64,000 nt of DNA from Salinivibrio sp. ES.052 (GCF_900141775.1 NZ_FSRI01000001.1:962251-1026250), one strand, 5' to 3'. Positions 17,971-27,761 are shown, counted from the stretch's first letter. Numbers and translations: made by a program. The notes: a model not told the origin generated them from the letters alone.

Positions 17971-18390
17971 TTATTTGGTTTTAGGGTAACTAAATTTATA
18001 TTGATACTGATCAAAGACAACATTGAAAACATCCGATTTTTTGGGGGCATTTTGACGTGCCCATCGCCATGTTGTTTTATAGGCGTCTTCCTGTTCTTCT
18101 TGGCTTCGACTCAGTTCAAGTGCTTGTTTTCCTTCCTTCTCCCAATAAGCTGAGTGTTGCTTATCTTTTGAAAATAAAGAAAATTCTATGTTTTTTTCAG
18201 TGATTGTCCACTCAAATTCTATTGTTTCCTGAGAATGTGACGTGCCACAAAAACCACTGACTCCATCGCAGTCTATAATCGTCAATCCTGGCGTATAAAT
18301 GAGTGTTCGCCAGAAGAAGGCAATCACTAAAAGTGTAAGCATAACGATGATTTGCGCTAATCGCCCTCGAGTCAGTTTTTCTGCTGCCAT
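17971..18390 (-). CDS. Small membrane-anchored protein of unknown function
   Basis: 139 residues starting at the ATG at 18390 after CGGAG (9-base spacing); an upstream in-frame ATG at 18450 lacks such a site. There is one N-terminal membrane helix (about 12-29, IIVMLTLLVIAFFWRTLIY), then a soluble domain with two cysteines (DCDGVSGFCG) and a charged C-terminal half. It is probably periplasmic and anchored in the inner membrane. It is divergent from ccoN, and the position matches an uncharacterised gene in V. cholerae. No family is recognised. Confidence 0.7.
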   Translation of the reverse strand: MAAEKLTRGRLAQIIVMLTLLVIAFFWRTLIYTPGLTIIDCDGVSGFCGTSHSQETIEFEWTITEKNIEFSLFSKDKQHSAYWEKEGKQALELSRSQEEQEDAYKTTWRWARQNAPKKSDVFNVVFDQYQYKFSYPKTK

Positions 18391-18667
18391 TGATTGCTTT
18401 CTCCGTGTTACAGAGGTCAAAGTTTTATAAGAAAGGCGGGTAAGCCGCACTAAGTGTGTGGGTTAGGCCCTGTTTTTTAACCAGTATCTACAGTATGATT
18501 CTGGTCGAAAATGCCATTTTTACAAAGAAATAGCAACGGAGTGTATAAAGCGGTTAAAAACCGTACGCGACGGGGTGTTTTCTTCAAAATGGTATGTTAC
18601 TAGACGAAGCGGAGGCTTTGTCCGTATCAAATGTGAGTGTAGTTAACTAAAAGTGGAAGCATGCAAT

Positions 18668-20094
18668 ATGAGCCAAGTTAAGCAGCTTGAACAAGACTAC
18701 AACTACCGCGTTGTCCGCTTATTTACCCTAACAACCATTTTGTGGGGTATCGTGGGCATGGCTGTAGGTGTACTTATTGCCGCTCAGTTGGTGTGGCCTG
18801 CACTGAACTTTGATATTCCGTATTTGACATACAGTCGTTTGCGTCCACTGCATACTAACGCAGTGATCTTTGCATTCGGTACTAGTGCTTTGTTTGCAAC
18901 CTCTTACTATGTTGCACAACGTACATGTCAGGCACGGTTGTTCGGAGGGAAGTTAGCAGAGTTCACCTTCTGGGGTTGGCAAGCCATTATCCTGTCTGCA
19001 GCAATTTCGCTGCCAATGGGGTATACCTCATCTAAAGAGTACGCTGAACTAGAGTGGCCAATCGATATCGCTATCGCGGTGGTATGGGTCGCCTACGCTA
19101 TCGTGTTCTTTGGTACGCTAATTAAGCGTAAAACATCGCATATTTACGTTGCGAATTGGTTCTTCGGTGCCTTTATTCTGACCATCGCTGTTTTACATAT
19201 CGTCAACAGTATGGCAATCCCTGTTTCACCGATGAAATCTTACTCCATTTACGCCGGTGCGGTTGATGCAATGGTGCAATGGTGGTATGGGCACAATGCG
19301 GTTGGGTTCCTACTCACTGCCGGTTTCCTTGGTATGATGTACTATTTCGTACCTAAGCAAGCGGGCCGTCCTGTTTACTCCTATCGCTTGTCTATTGTCC
19401 ACTTCTGGGCACTGATCTCCTTGTATATCTGGGCGGGTCCTCACCACTTACACTATACCGCCCTACCTGATTGGACTCAGTCTGTCGGTATGGTGATGTC
19501 GTTGATCTTATTTGCTCCTTCTTGGGGGGGATGATTAACGGTATAATGACCCTGTCGGGGGCATGGCATAAACTACGTTATGATCCTATTTTGCGCTTCT
19601 TAATCGTTTCTCTATCGTTCTACGGTATGTCGACGTTTGAAGGCCCAATGATGTCGATTAAAACGGTTAATGCTTTGTCCCATTATACCGACTGGACGAT
19701 CGGTCACGTGCACTCAGGTGCATTAGGCTGGGTTGCCATGGTATCTATTGGCTCTATCTATCACCTGATTCCAAAACTGTTTGGGCAAGAACGCATGTAC
19801 TCAGTCTCGCTGGTTAACGTGCACTTCTGGCTAGCGACAATCGGAACGGTGCTCTACATCGTCGCGATGTGGATCTCTGGTGTCATGCAAGGCCTGATGT
19901 GGCGTGCAGTGAATACTGACGGCACATTGACATACAGCTTTGTGGAGTCATTAGAAGCCTCCTACCCGTTCTACTTCGTCCGCTTTATTGGCGGAGCGAT
20001 TTTCCTATCAGGCATGTTCTTGATGGCTTACAACGCATACAAAACTATTCGTGCGCCTGAAGCCAGCTTGAAATCGCTTGAGCCTGCGGTGTAA
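18668..20094 (+). pseudogene. ccoN: cbb3 cytochrome oxidase subunit I, frameshifted
   Basis: Catalytic haem-copper subunit of the high-affinity cbb3 oxidase. It starts at the ATG at 18668 ([15 protein letters not shown]). The first part runs to a TGA at 19532 directly after a run of seven G (19524-19530). The rest ([15 protein letters not shown]...) continues in the -1 frame to 20094. Eight G would restore one 476-residue protein with the usual APSWGGMING junction. Haem and copper histidines are present on both sides ([37 protein letters not shown]). This may be a sequencing error, a slip-prone tract, or a true loss. Confidence 0.9.
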
Positions 20095-20107
20095 GGAGGA
20101 CGATTAA

Positions 20108-20719
20108 ATGAGTTCAAATCGCCACGAAATAGTAGAAAAAAATACGGGCTTGCTTGCGATCTTAATCATCGTAGCCATCAGTTTCGGTGCATTAGTGGAG
20201 ATCACGCCACTGATTTATCAAGAGCAAACCACTGAACCAGTTGATAACCTTCGCCCGTATACAGCGTTAGAGTTGGAAGGGCGAGACATCTATATTCGTG
20301 AAGGATGTAACGTCTGCCACAGCCAGATGGTTCGCCCGTTCCGTGCTGAAACAGAGCGTTACGGCCATTATGGCGTCGCGGGTGAAAGCGTATGGGAACA
20401 CCCTTTTCTTTGGGGTTCTAAGCGTACAGGGCCTGACCTATTACGTGTAGGTCAACGTTATTCTGATGAATGGCACCGTGTTCACCTGATTAATCCGAGA
20501 GATGTGGTCCCAGAGTCGAATATGCCTGGCTTCCCTTGGCTAGCAGAGAACACGCTAGATGGGGAAACGACGGCAGCGAAGTTACAAGTGTTCCGAGATC
20601 AATTTGGTGTGCCTTACACCGATGAGGACATTGAGAACGCGAAAGCTGCTGTCAAAGGTAAAACGGAGATCGAAGCACTCATTGCTTATCTTCAGTCACT
20701 CGGTCATGCAATGAAGTAA
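20108..20719 (+). CDS. ccoO: cbb3 oxidase subunit II, mono-haem cytochrome c
   Basis: Membrane-anchored cytochrome c subunit that passes electrons to CcoN. 203 residues: an N-terminal membrane helix (about 15-38), then a periplasmic domain with one haem motif CNVCH (about 68-72), followed by SQMVRPF, and an axial Met candidate in [10 protein letters not shown]. Length is normal. It starts 13 bp after ccoN behind AAGGAGG and is second in the ccoNOQP operon. It is intact, although ccoN upstream is shifted. Confidence 0.95.
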   Translation: MSSNRHEIVEKNTGLLAILIIVAISFGALVEITPLIYQEQTTEPVDNLRPYTALELEGRDIYIREGCNVCHSQMVRPFRAETERYGHYGVAGESVWEHPFLWGSKRTGPDLLRVGQRYSDEWHRVHLINPRDVVPESNMPGFPWLAENTLDGETTAAKLQVFRDQFGVPYTDEDIENAKAAVKGKTEIEALIAYLQSLGHAMK

Positions 20720-20731
20720 TAAGGAGGGCCT

Positions 20732-20908
20732 ATGGATATCGGCACCTTTCATAGTATTTGGACAGTGGTCATATTTGTGAGCTTCATTGGGATTGTGGTG
20801 TGGGCTTATAGCAAACGTCAAAAGAAAAGCTTTGACGAAGCTGCCAATCTGATCTTCGCCGATGAAGAGCAGGAAAAGTCCAATCATAAGACAGGAGATA
20901 ACCGCTAA
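20732..20908 (+). CDS. ccoQ: cbb3 oxidase small subunit CcoQ
   Basis: A 58-residue protein (MDIGTFHSIWTVV...) with one membrane helix at about 9-25 and a charged C-terminal tail (KRQKKSFDEAANLIF). CcoQ stabilises or regulates the oxidase complex. It starts 12 bp after ccoO behind a strong AAGGAGGG site. Its TAA stop shares one base with the ATG of ccoP, so the two are coupled. Confidence 0.92.
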   Translation: MDIGTFHSIWTVVIFVSFIGIVVWAYSKRQKKSFDEAANLIFADEEQEKSNHKTGDNR

Positions 20909-21888
20909 TGAGTACGTTTTGGAGTATCTTCGTAACAGTCATCGTACTCGGCACAATTGCTGGCTGTGCTGCCCTTATCATTTGGACAACCAAGGATAAA
21001 ATGGGCGTTGCTGAAGGCGATGACATGGGCCACGAATATGATGGTATCCGTGAGCTAAATAATCCACTCCCCAAGTGGTGGTCTTATATGTTTTGGGCCA
21101 CATTGGTGTTTGGTTTGGGTTACCTTATCCTGTATCCAGGGCTGGGTAACTTTGCTGGCGTTTTAGGCTGGAAAAGCTCTTACCAAAACATCAGTAGTGT
21201 CGAGGAGTCGCGTGAGTTAATGGCGAAAGCACAAGAAGCTCAGCATATTAACCAATACGCGATGGAGCTTGAAGCCGCGGACAAAGTCTTCGGTGAAGCG
21301 TTCCGTCAGTTGGCTTATCAAGAAGATGGCAAATCACTACGTCCAATCACACAAATTGCGCGCAATGAAGAAGCCTTGAAGGTAGGTCAGCGCTTGTTTA
21401 GCCAAAACTGTGCGGCTTGTCATGGGTCTGATGCACGCGGTCAAGCAGGTTTCCCTAACCTGACTGACGATGCATGGCTATATGGCGGTGAACCAGAAAC
21501 GATCAAAGCCACGTTGCTTCACGGTCGAAAAGGCAATATGCCGGCTTGGCTAGACACCATGGGTGAAGATGGTGTGAAAGAAGTGGCGGCTTATGCGCTT
21601 AGCTTGTCTGGTCGAAAAGTTGACCCACAAATGGCAGCAAAAGGTAAAACCCGTTTTGTGGTATGTGCCGCTTGTCATGGTACGGACGGTAAAGGTAACC
21701 CTGCCTTTGGCGCCCCAGACTTGACCGACAATACTTGGCTATATGGTGGCTCACGTCGTGCGGTAGAACAAACCATTCGAAGTGGTCGTCAAGGTGTGAT
21801 GCCAGCATGGGAAGCTCACCTTGGTGAAGAGAAAATTCAGATACTCTCCGCTTATGTGTGGCGTTTGAGTAATCCTGAAGTAGAATAG
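20908..21888 (+). CDS. ccoP: cbb3 oxidase subunit III, di-haem cytochrome c
   Basis: Electron-entry subunit of the oxidase, 326 residues: two N-terminal membrane helices (about 2-27 and 58-80), then two cytochrome c domains with haem motifs CAACH at about 168 and 253, each followed by a Pro/Met ligand region (GNMPAW, GVMPAW). The repeated DLTDxxWLYGG segments are typical of CcoP. It overlaps ccoQ by one base. A weak hairpin after the stop separates it from the assembly genes. Confidence 0.95.
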   Translation: MSTFWSIFVTVIVLGTIAGCAALIIWTTKDKMGVAEGDDMGHEYDGIRELNNPLPKWWSYMFWATLVFGLGYLILYPGLGNFAGVLGWKSSYQNISSVEESRELMAKAQEAQHINQYAMELEAADKVFGEAFRQLAYQEDGKSLRPITQIARNEEALKVGQRLFSQNCAACHGSDARGQAGFPNLTDDAWLYGGEPETIKATLLHGRKGNMPAWLDTMGEDGVKEVAAYALSLSGRKVDPQMAAKGKTRFVVCAACHGTDGKGNPAFGAPDLTDNTWLYGGSRRAVEQTIRSGRQGVMPAWEAHLGEEKIQILSAYVWRLSNPEVE

Positions 21889-21909
21889 GCACTTACGTGT
21901 AAAAAAACA

Positions 21910-21932
21910 GCCCCTGCTTGCAGGGGCTTCTT
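21910..21932 (+). terminator. Hairpin between ccoP and ccoH
   Basis: GCCCCTG (21910-21916), CTTG loop, CAGGGGC (21921-21927), then TTCTT. A partial terminator that could lower expression of the assembly genes relative to the structural genes. Confidence 0.6.
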
Positions 21933-21958
21933 AAATGCTCATACCCGAGGAGCTCCTG

Positions 21959-22444
21959 ATGATAACACCCTGGTACAAGCAGTTCTGGCCTTGGTTCCTT
22001 ATCGCTCTTCCCGCTTCTGTTGTAGTCGCGAGCCTCATTACAGTGACTCTTTTTTCAATGAACTCAGTGTCACTCGTTGCTGAGGATTACTACAAAAAAG
22101 GAAAAGGGATTAACGTTGATTTGTCGAAGCTTAGAGTGGCTGCGCAGTTAGGTGTTTCTGCTCATCTATCGTCGACGAATGAAGCCATCTCTATTGGGTT
22201 AGATAAAGGGAAACTTGATTCTTTTCCTGCGATCAACGTCCACCTTCAGCATCGAACCTTAGAACGTAAAGATGTGAATGTGATGGTCAACCCCAATCAA
22301 GCTGGCGTTTATCATATCGACCTTGCAGAGCCTATGTCCGGTCCTTGGTTTATCGAAGTATCATCATTTGATAAACAATGGAAAGTTCACGGTCGTATTA
22401 ATTTTCCTTTATCCAATACCCTGACGTTAAGCGGTAAGCAATAA
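21959..22444 (+). CDS. ccoH: FixH/CcoH family cbb3 assembly protein
   Basis: 161 residues with one N-terminal membrane helix (about 9-34, FWPWFLIALPASVVVASLITV) followed by the family signature DYYKKGKGIN and a periplasmic beta domain. It is needed for assembly or stability of cbb3 oxidase together with CcoI and CcoS. The ATG at 21959 is chosen because GAGGAG lies just before it; an in-frame ATG eight codons upstream has no site. It is followed after 2 bp by ccoI. Confidence 0.88.
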   Translation: MITPWYKQFWPWFLIALPASVVVASLITVTLFSMNSVSLVAEDYYKKGKGINVDLSKLRVAAQLGVSAHLSSTNEAISIGLDKGKLDSFPAINVHLQHRTLERKDVNVMVNPNQAGVYHIDLAEPMSGPWFIEVSSFDKQWKVHGRINFPLSNTLTLSGKQ

Positions 22445-22446
22445 CC

Positions 22447-24822
22447 ATGACCTCACCCTGTTATCACTGTGGTGATCCTGTTTTAACAGGAGACGCCTAC
22501 CAAGTAGTGATCTTCGACAAACCTCGCCTCATGTGTTGCCCTGGCTGCCAAGCTGTGGCAACCACCATCGTAGATAGTGGATTAAGTTCTTATTATCAAT
22601 ACCGAACGGAAAAAGCAGATAAAGCGGACTTAGTTCCCGACGAGCTCAAATCACTGACCTTGTATGACAATCAAGATGTACAACAAGAATTTGTTCGTGA
22701 TGTGGCAGATCAAAAAGAAGTTACATTGTCTCTTGATGGTGTCTCATGCGCGGCATGTGCTTGGCTGATTGAGAAACAGTTACAACGGACTCAAGGTGTC
22801 ACCCATATTCAGGTGAATACAACCACTAATCGAGCTCAAGTCCGCTGGGACCAAAGTGTGACCTCACTGAGTACAGTGTTGACGCGAATACATCAGCTTG
22901 GGTACAAAGCGGCTCCGTTTGAAGCGGACAAGCAAGAGCAACAATATCACCGGAACATGAAGCAGTATCTATATCGCTTGGGAATCGCTGGTCTCGCCAC
23001 CATGCAGGTCATGATGTTAGCGGTTGCGATGTATTTTGAAGTTTTTGGTGATATGGATGAAACCTTTCGCAACTATTTTCGCTGGATAAGCTTAATTTTT
23101 GCGACGCCCGTACTGCTATATTCCGCATTGCCGTTTTACACCAATGCTTGGCGAAACCTAAAAGCAAGAACGCTGGGGATGGATGTCCCTGTATCAATTG
23201 CGCTACTTTTTGCGTACTTTTCCAGTTTATATGCCACGATAACGGGCAAAGGCGAGGTCTTTTTTGAGTCTGTCGCTATGTTTACCTTTTTTTTGCTGTT
23301 AGGGCGCTTTTTAGAAATGCGCGCAAGACGTACAGCGGCAGCAGCCAGCGCCAACTTATTAAAGTTAGTACCCAAAATGGCACGCCACCTGGATGGTGAA
23401 GCGGTGCCTGCCAACAGCTTAAAAGTCGATGAACAAATCCGGGTGTTACCTGGCGAGCCCTTCCCTGCCGACGGGCAGATACTATCAGGCAAGACGTCCG
23501 TCGACGAAGCGATGTTAACAGGAGAGTCTCTCCCGCAAACAAAACAAACCGGTGATACCGTTTATGCCGGCACCATGAATGTCGAAGGTAATGTTGACAT
23601 CACGGTGACCTGTAACCACAAAGAATCTCTCGTTGCGCATATCGTTCGGCTGCAAGATGAAGCCCAAATGGCTAAGCCGAAAGTGGCCGTATTGGCCGAT
23701 CATATCGCTCGATACTTTGTTGCTGCTATCTTAATCATTTCGGCGTCAACTTGGCTTTATTGGCACTTTGTGCAACCTGATGATGCATTTTGGATCATGC
23801 TGTCGGTACTGGTTGCGACGTGCCCTTGCGCCCTGTCCTTGGCTACTCCTACAGCGCTTACCTGCTCAACGTCCACATTTGGACAACTCGGCATTATGCT
23901 GCGTCGAGGGCATGTGTTAGAAACCTTGACCAAAGTGAATCGGTTAGTGGTAGATAAAACGGGGACGCTGACAAAAGGCGAAATACAAATTCGTGCGGTT
24001 CGTGTGGATGATGAAGCTTTTACAGAGCAAGACGCTTATAACATTGCCGCAAGCCTAGAGGCATTTGCTAACCACCCAATAGCCAAAGCGTTCCAAGAGC
24101 TATCCACCCTGCGTTTTGATGTTTATGATGCCGATAATCATATCGGCCAAGGCGTAAGTGGCATCATTAATGGCCAGAGTTGGCGAATAGGAAAGGCAAA
24201 TTTTGCACTGACGTTAGATCAACCCGAGGATTACGAACGTTACCCTGTCGTTCTAAGTCGTGAAGGCAGTCCCATCGCAGCCTTTTCGTTAGTTGACCCA
24301 ATCAGATCAAGTAGTGCGAGATTAGTCTCATCGTTTAAAGATGCAGGCATTCAGACCACAATGTTGACCGGAGATCAGTCATGGAATGTCGAGCAGGTTG
24401 CAGAAGCGTTAGGCATTGACTCTGTGATATCGGGGGTATCTCCTGAAGGAAAATTGGCGTACCTTCAAAGCCTTGATGACAGTACCATTACGCTCATGGT
24501 GGGTGATGGTGTAAATGATGCTCCAGTCTTAGCCGGGGCTCATCTGTCGGTTGCAATGGGCGGTGGTACAGATATCGCGAAATCATCTGCGGATATGGTG
24601 CTACTCAGCGATGATTTAGAAAAGCTGTTAACCGCAAGACGACTTGCCCAGCAGACTCGCCGCATTATTCGAGAAAATTTAATCTGGGCGCTGGGTTATA
24701 ACGTGGTCATATTACCATTAGCGGTGTTGGGCTTTGTTGCACCCTACGTGGCAGTGGTAGGTATGTCGGCCAGCTCCATTATCGTGGTGTCTAACTCGCT
24801 ACGCTTGCTCAATAAAAAATAA
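22447..24822 (+). CDS. ccoI: Copper-transporting P1B ATPase CcoI (FixI)
   Basis: Inner-membrane copper-exporting ATPase that supplies copper for the CcoN centre. 791 residues: an N-terminal cysteine-rich metal-binding region (CYHCG, CCPGC), a heavy-metal domain with GVSCAACAW (about 98), membrane helices with the CPC ion-path motif (TCPCALSLATP, about 458), the phosphorylation loop DKTGTLTKG (about 503), and GDGVNDAP (about 686). The N-terminal extra cysteine domain separates FixI types from CopA. It lies between ccoH and ccoS. Confidence 0.95.
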   Translation: MTSPCYHCGDPVLTGDAYQVVIFDKPRLMCCPGCQAVATTIVDSGLSSYYQYRTEKADKADLVPDELKSLTLYDNQDVQQEFVRDVADQKEVTLSLDGVSCAACAWLIEKQLQRTQGVTHIQVNTTTNRAQVRWDQSVTSLSTVLTRIHQLGYKAAPFEADKQEQQYHRNMKQYLYRLGIAGLATMQVMMLAVAMYFEVFGDMDETFRNYFRWISLIFATPVLLYSALPFYTNAWRNLKARTLGMDVPVSIALLFAYFSSLYATITGKGEVFFESVAMFTFFLLLGRFLEMRARRTAAAASANLLKLVPKMARHLDGEAVPANSLKVDEQIRVLPGEPFPADGQILSGKTSVDEAMLTGESLPQTKQTGDTVYAGTMNVEGNVDITVTCNHKESLVAHIVRLQDEAQMAKPKVAVLADHIARYFVAAILIISASTWLYWHFVQPDDAFWIMLSVLVATCPCALSLATPTALTCSTSTFGQLGIMLRRGHVLETLTKVNRLVVDKTGTLTKGEIQIRAVRVDDEAFTEQDAYNIAASLEAFANHPIAKAFQELSTLRFDVYDADNHIGQGVSGIINGQSWRIGKANFALTLDQPEDYERYPVVLSREGSPIAAFSLVDPIRSSSARLVSSFKDAGIQTTMLTGDQSWNVEQVAEALGIDSVISGVSPEGKLAYLQSLDDSTITLMVGDGVNDAPVLAGAHLSVAMGGGTDIAKSSADMVLLSDDLEKLLTARRLAQQTRRIIRENLIWALGYNVVILPLAVLGFVAPYVAVVGMSASSIIVVSNSLRLLNKK
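23458..23465 (-). other. KOPS octamer pointing to dif
   Basis: CCCTTCCC on the + strand, that is GGGAAGGG on the - strand, right of dif and oriented towards it. Confidence 0.5.
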
Positions 24823-24832
24823 GGATAACGCT

Positions 24833-25045
24833 ATGGCTAGTTTATATATCCTGATCCCAATTGCCATCATCCTGGTTTGTATCGCTGCTTTCGTATTTAT
24901 CTGGGCAGTCAAGTCAGATCAGTTTGAAGATCTTGAGCGTCAAGGATCCTCTATCCTTTTCGATGAAGAAGAGCCAGAAAAAGAAACCTCTTCCCTTCCC
25001 GATCAAACAGCGAGCTCTGAATCTTCCCAGCATGGCCAACGTTGA
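24833..25045 (+). CDS. ccoS: cbb3 oxidase maturation protein CcoS
   Basis: A 70-residue protein with one N-terminal membrane helix (LYILIPIAIILVCIAAFVF) followed by the family hallmark WAVKSDQFEDLERQG and an acidic tail containing FDEEEP. CcoS is required for cofactor insertion into cbb3 oxidase. It starts 10 bp after ccoI and overlaps the next gene by 14 bp. The C-terminal tail is longer than in minimal CcoS proteins. Confidence 0.92.
   Translation: MASLYILIPIAIILVCIAAFVFIWAVKSDQFEDLERQGSSILFDEEEPEKETSSLPDQTASSESSQHGQR
24993..25000 (-). other. KOPS octamer pointing to dif
   Basis: CCCTTCCC on the + strand (GGGAAGGG on the - strand), right of dif and oriented towards it. Confidence 0.5.
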
Positions 25046-25706
25046 TTTTATAGGTGCCTTTGTCATAGGTTTGCTCGGTGCGGGCCATTGCCTCGGCATG
25101 TGTGGTGGCGTAGCGGCTGCTATGTCTTTAGGTATTCCCGCTGGACGAGCAAAGTGGCCTTACATTATTTTGTACAACTTGGGGCGTATTACCTCATATA
25201 CAATTGCAGGCACAGTCATAGGTGGAACAGTTGCTTCTTTGCTCGCGTTTTCTGACTTAACCCATCATCTGGCTATATTACGGCTCATCGCTGCGATGAT
25301 GATGCTATTGCTCGCCGCTTACATGGCTCGAGTCTGGAATGGCCTGAGTTACATAGAAAAAGTGGGTAGCAAGTTATGGCGTTATATCTCCCCGCTATCT
25401 TCAAAGCTAATGCCATTACGGTCAGCAGTCTACGCTTATCCGTTCGGTTTAGTTTGGGGCTGGTTACCGTGTGGCCTCGTCTATTCTGCACTCAGTTGGG
25501 CGGCTGTCGCAGGTAGCGCCTCTGGCGGTGGGCTTGTTATGCTCGGTTTTGGTTTGGGAACATTGCCGGCAATGTTGACCGTAGGTGTTCTTGCTGAACG
25601 AATAAAACCGATACTTGATAACCAATTACTGCGCTTGATATGTGCCACAGCGTTGGCCATTTATGGCCTCTACACCGCACAAGGCGCGCTGAAACTCCTT
25701 ATATAA
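25032..25706 (+). CDS. TauE/SafE-like (DsbD_2 type) membrane protein of the cbb3 cluster
   Basis: A 224-residue polytopic protein with about six membrane helices and the N-terminal signature GAGHCLGMCGGV, whose two cysteines are conserved in the DsbD_2 family. Such genes regularly follow ccoS and are thought to serve copper handling or redox steps of oxidase maturation; the exact role is unproven. The ATG at 25032 gives a start right at the first helix; a longer reading upstream overlaps most of ccoS and is unlikely. It is the last gene of the maturation operon. Confidence 0.85.
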   Translation: MANVDFIGAFVIGLLGAGHCLGMCGGVAAAMSLGIPAGRAKWPYIILYNLGRITSYTIAGTVIGGTVASLLAFSDLTHHLAILRLIAAMMMLLLAAYMARVWNGLSYIEKVGSKLWRYISPLSSKLMPLRSAVYAYPFGLVWGWLPCGLVYSALSWAAVAGSASGGGLVMLGFGLGTLPAMLTVGVLAERIKPILDNQLLRLICATALAIYGLYTAQGALKLLI

Positions 25707-25770
25707 GGTCGACCTAGCACATAATAATGGTGTAATATGTTAATTGACGTTTTCAATTTTAGGCAGGTGT

Positions 25771-26520
25771 ATGGTGTCGAATAAGATCATCACTCGGCGG
25801 GTTCAGTCTGGTGGCTGTGCGATCCATTGTCAGGACTGCAGTATTAGCCAGTTGTGTATTCCCTTCACGTTGAATGAGCAAGAGTTGGATCAACTGGATA
25901 GCATCATTGAGCGCAAAAAACCTATTCAGAAAGGCCAAGAGCTATTCAAAGCCGGTGATACTCTTCGAGCGCTTTATGCGATACGTTCAGGAACGGTAAA
26001 AACTTATACCATTACTGAACAAGGCGATGAGCAAATAACGGCGTTCCACCTCGCGGGCGACCTCGTTGGTTTTGATGCCATTAATGACAATGAGCACCCT
26101 AGCTTTGCTCAAGCATTAGAAACTTCAATGATTTGCGAAATCCCTTACGATACATTAGATGATTTGTCCGGCAAAATGCCTAAGCTACGTCAACAAATCA
26201 TGCGACTTATGAGTAATGAGATAAAAGGCGATCAAGACATGATTTTACTTTTATCGAAGAAAACAGCGGAAGAGCGCTTAGCGGCTTTCTTATATAACCT
26301 CTCAAAGCGTTTTGCTCAACGTGGTTTTTCCCCACGCGAATTCCGACTTACGATGACGCGTGGTGATATTGGTAATTACCTTGGCTTAACGGTTGAAACC
26401 ATTAGTCGCCTCCTAGGGCGGTTCCAAAAATCAGAAATTTTGGCTGTCAAAGGTAAGTATATTACGGTGTTAAACTTAGAAGAATTGGCGCGTTTGGCTG
26501 ACGAGGAATGCTTGACATAG
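25771..26520 (+). CDS. fnr: Oxygen-sensing transcription regulator FNR
   Basis: CRP-family regulator carrying an oxygen-labile 4Fe-4S cluster; it switches on anaerobic respiration. 249 residues starting at [15 protein letters not shown]. The cluster cysteines are present (Cys20, Cys23 and Cys29 in [11 protein letters not shown], plus the one in [10 protein letters not shown] near 121). The helix-turn-helix [13 protein letters not shown] near 205 is nearly identical to E. coli FNR. The start follows the E. coli N-terminus; nine codons upstream are not homologous. It sits directly downstream of the cbb3 genes and upstream of uspE and ttcA. Confidence 0.97.
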   Translation: MVSNKIITRRVQSGGCAIHCQDCSISQLCIPFTLNEQELDQLDSIIERKKPIQKGQELFKAGDTLRALYAIRSGTVKTYTITEQGDEQITAFHLAGDLVGFDAINDNEHPSFAQALETSMICEIPYDTLDDLSGKMPKLRQQIMRLMSNEIKGDQDMILLLSKKTAEERLAAFLYNLSKRFAQRGFSPREFRLTMTRGDIGNYLGLTVETISRLLGRFQKSEILAVKGKYITVLNLEELARLADEECLT

Positions 26521-26547
26521 TAACACCCTGGTAAATATTTTGTTAAC

Positions 26548-26583
26548 AAATGGCGCTTAAATGCGCCATTTCTCTTTTTTTCG
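26548..26583 (+). terminator. Intrinsic terminator after fnr
   Basis: AAATGGCGC (26548-26556) pairs with GCGCCATTT (26563-26571), followed by CTCTTTTTTTC. Confidence 0.85.
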
Positions 26584-26667
26584 ATGCTACTTATAATTTC
26601 TTTCGCGCTACCTAGGTAAGTACGTTAAAGTGAAATTAACCGATGCATCTGTGTAAAGGAGGCAGAT

Positions 26668-27615
26668 ATGTCCAGGTACAATAACCTTCTCGTCGTCATT
26701 GATCCTTCCCAAGAACAACAACCTGCGTTATCGCGTGCGGTCACACTTAGTCAGCGGAGTGACTCACCGGTTAAGCTAACCCTCTTCCTCGCGATTTACG
26801 ATTTTTCCTATGAAATGACATCCATGCTTTCGTCTGATGAACGGCAAGCGATGCGCCAAGGTGTCATGCACCAGCGTGAAGAATGGATGAATGACATTAT
26901 TCAATCGCACCACGCCCAAGAGTGTGAGATAGAAAAAGTCGTTGTTTGGCATAACCGTCCTTATGAGGCTATTGTCGAGCGTGTACTTAGCCATCAGCAT
27001 GATCTTGTGGTTAAAGCCACGCATACACACGACACCCTTGGCTCAGTGATTTTCACGCCAACAGACTGGCATTTGCTACGAAAATGTCCAAGTTCAGTGT
27101 TACTGGTGAAAGAGCACGGTTGGCCCGATAAAGGAAAGATCGTTGCGTCAGTTCACGTTGCGTCAGAAACTGAGACCCATGCGGAGCTCAATGATAAGTT
27201 AGTTGATGAAGGTGATGTAATGTGTGCGATGCTGGGTGCTGAGCTGCATCTGGCCAATGCTTACCCTGCGACCCCTGTCAATATAACGATTGAGTTGCCA
27301 GACTTCGACCCCACATCCTATACGGATGCGGTACGCGGTCATCATCTCACCGCGATGAAAGCCTTACGCCAGCGCCATCATATTGAAGAGAGTCGTACCC
27401 ACGTGCAAGAAGGCTTACCAGAAGATGTCATCCCAAATATCGCTCGAAATTTGGATGCAGAGCTGGTGATTCTTGGTACCACTGGACGTACGGGGTTGTC
27501 TGCCGTCTTTATCGGTAATACGGCTGAGCATATGATTGATCAACTCGATTGCGACCTCCTTGCAATTAAGCCAGACGGATACATTAGCCCTCTTGATCCG
27601 CGAGCGAATGACTAG
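26668..27615 (+). CDS. uspE: Universal stress protein UspE
   Basis: A 315-residue tandem universal stress protein: two Usp domains (about 1-150 and 155-305). The second has the nucleotide-loop-like motif GTTGRTGLSAVFIGNTAE; the first is more degenerate. UspE supports stress survival and motility in E. coli, where it also neighbours fnr. It starts after AAAGGAGG. A terminator separates it from fnr, so it has its own promoter, which I could not place. Confidence 0.94.
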   Translation: MSRYNNLLVVIDPSQEQQPALSRAVTLSQRSDSPVKLTLFLAIYDFSYEMTSMLSSDERQAMRQGVMHQREEWMNDIIQSHHAQECEIEKVVVWHNRPYEAIVERVLSHQHDLVVKATHTHDTLGSVIFTPTDWHLLRKCPSSVLLVKEHGWPDKGKIVASVHVASETETHAELNDKLVDEGDVMCAMLGAELHLANAYPATPVNITIELPDFDPTSYTDAVRGHHLTAMKALRQRHHIEESRTHVQEGLPEDVIPNIARNLDAELVILGTTGRTGLSAVFIGNTAEHMIDQLDCDLLAIKPDGYISPLDPRAND

Positions 27616-27637
27616 GTCACCTTTAAAAGCCACACGG

Positions 27638-27660
27638 CAGGCAGTGATACTGACTGCCTG
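27638..27660 (+). terminator. Hairpin after uspE
   Basis: CAGGCAGT (27638-27645) pairs with ACTGCCTG (27653-27660). No T run follows, so termination would be weak. Confidence 0.4.
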
Positions 27661-27761
27661 TTCGTGACTGGCATTTATAGCCAAAATCCGTATCATACCC
27701 GCCATTCATGCACACTGGCAGCATAACGCGTTTAGGCTGCCCGATAACGCGATCGGTAATT

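Noticed and set aside
18617-18630. FNR box upstream of ccoN
   Set aside because: Only the right half (ATCAA) matches TTGAT-N4-ATCAA; the left half TTTGT is too divergent.
19471-20094. Independent 207-residue oxidase protein starting at 19471
   Set aside because: Its first 20 codons are out of frame with ccoN and not homologous; from 19531 on it is simply the rest of ccoN after the frameshift.
25742-25755. FNR autoregulatory box upstream of fnr
   Set aside because: TTGAC and TCAA halves are present but the spacing is one base short.
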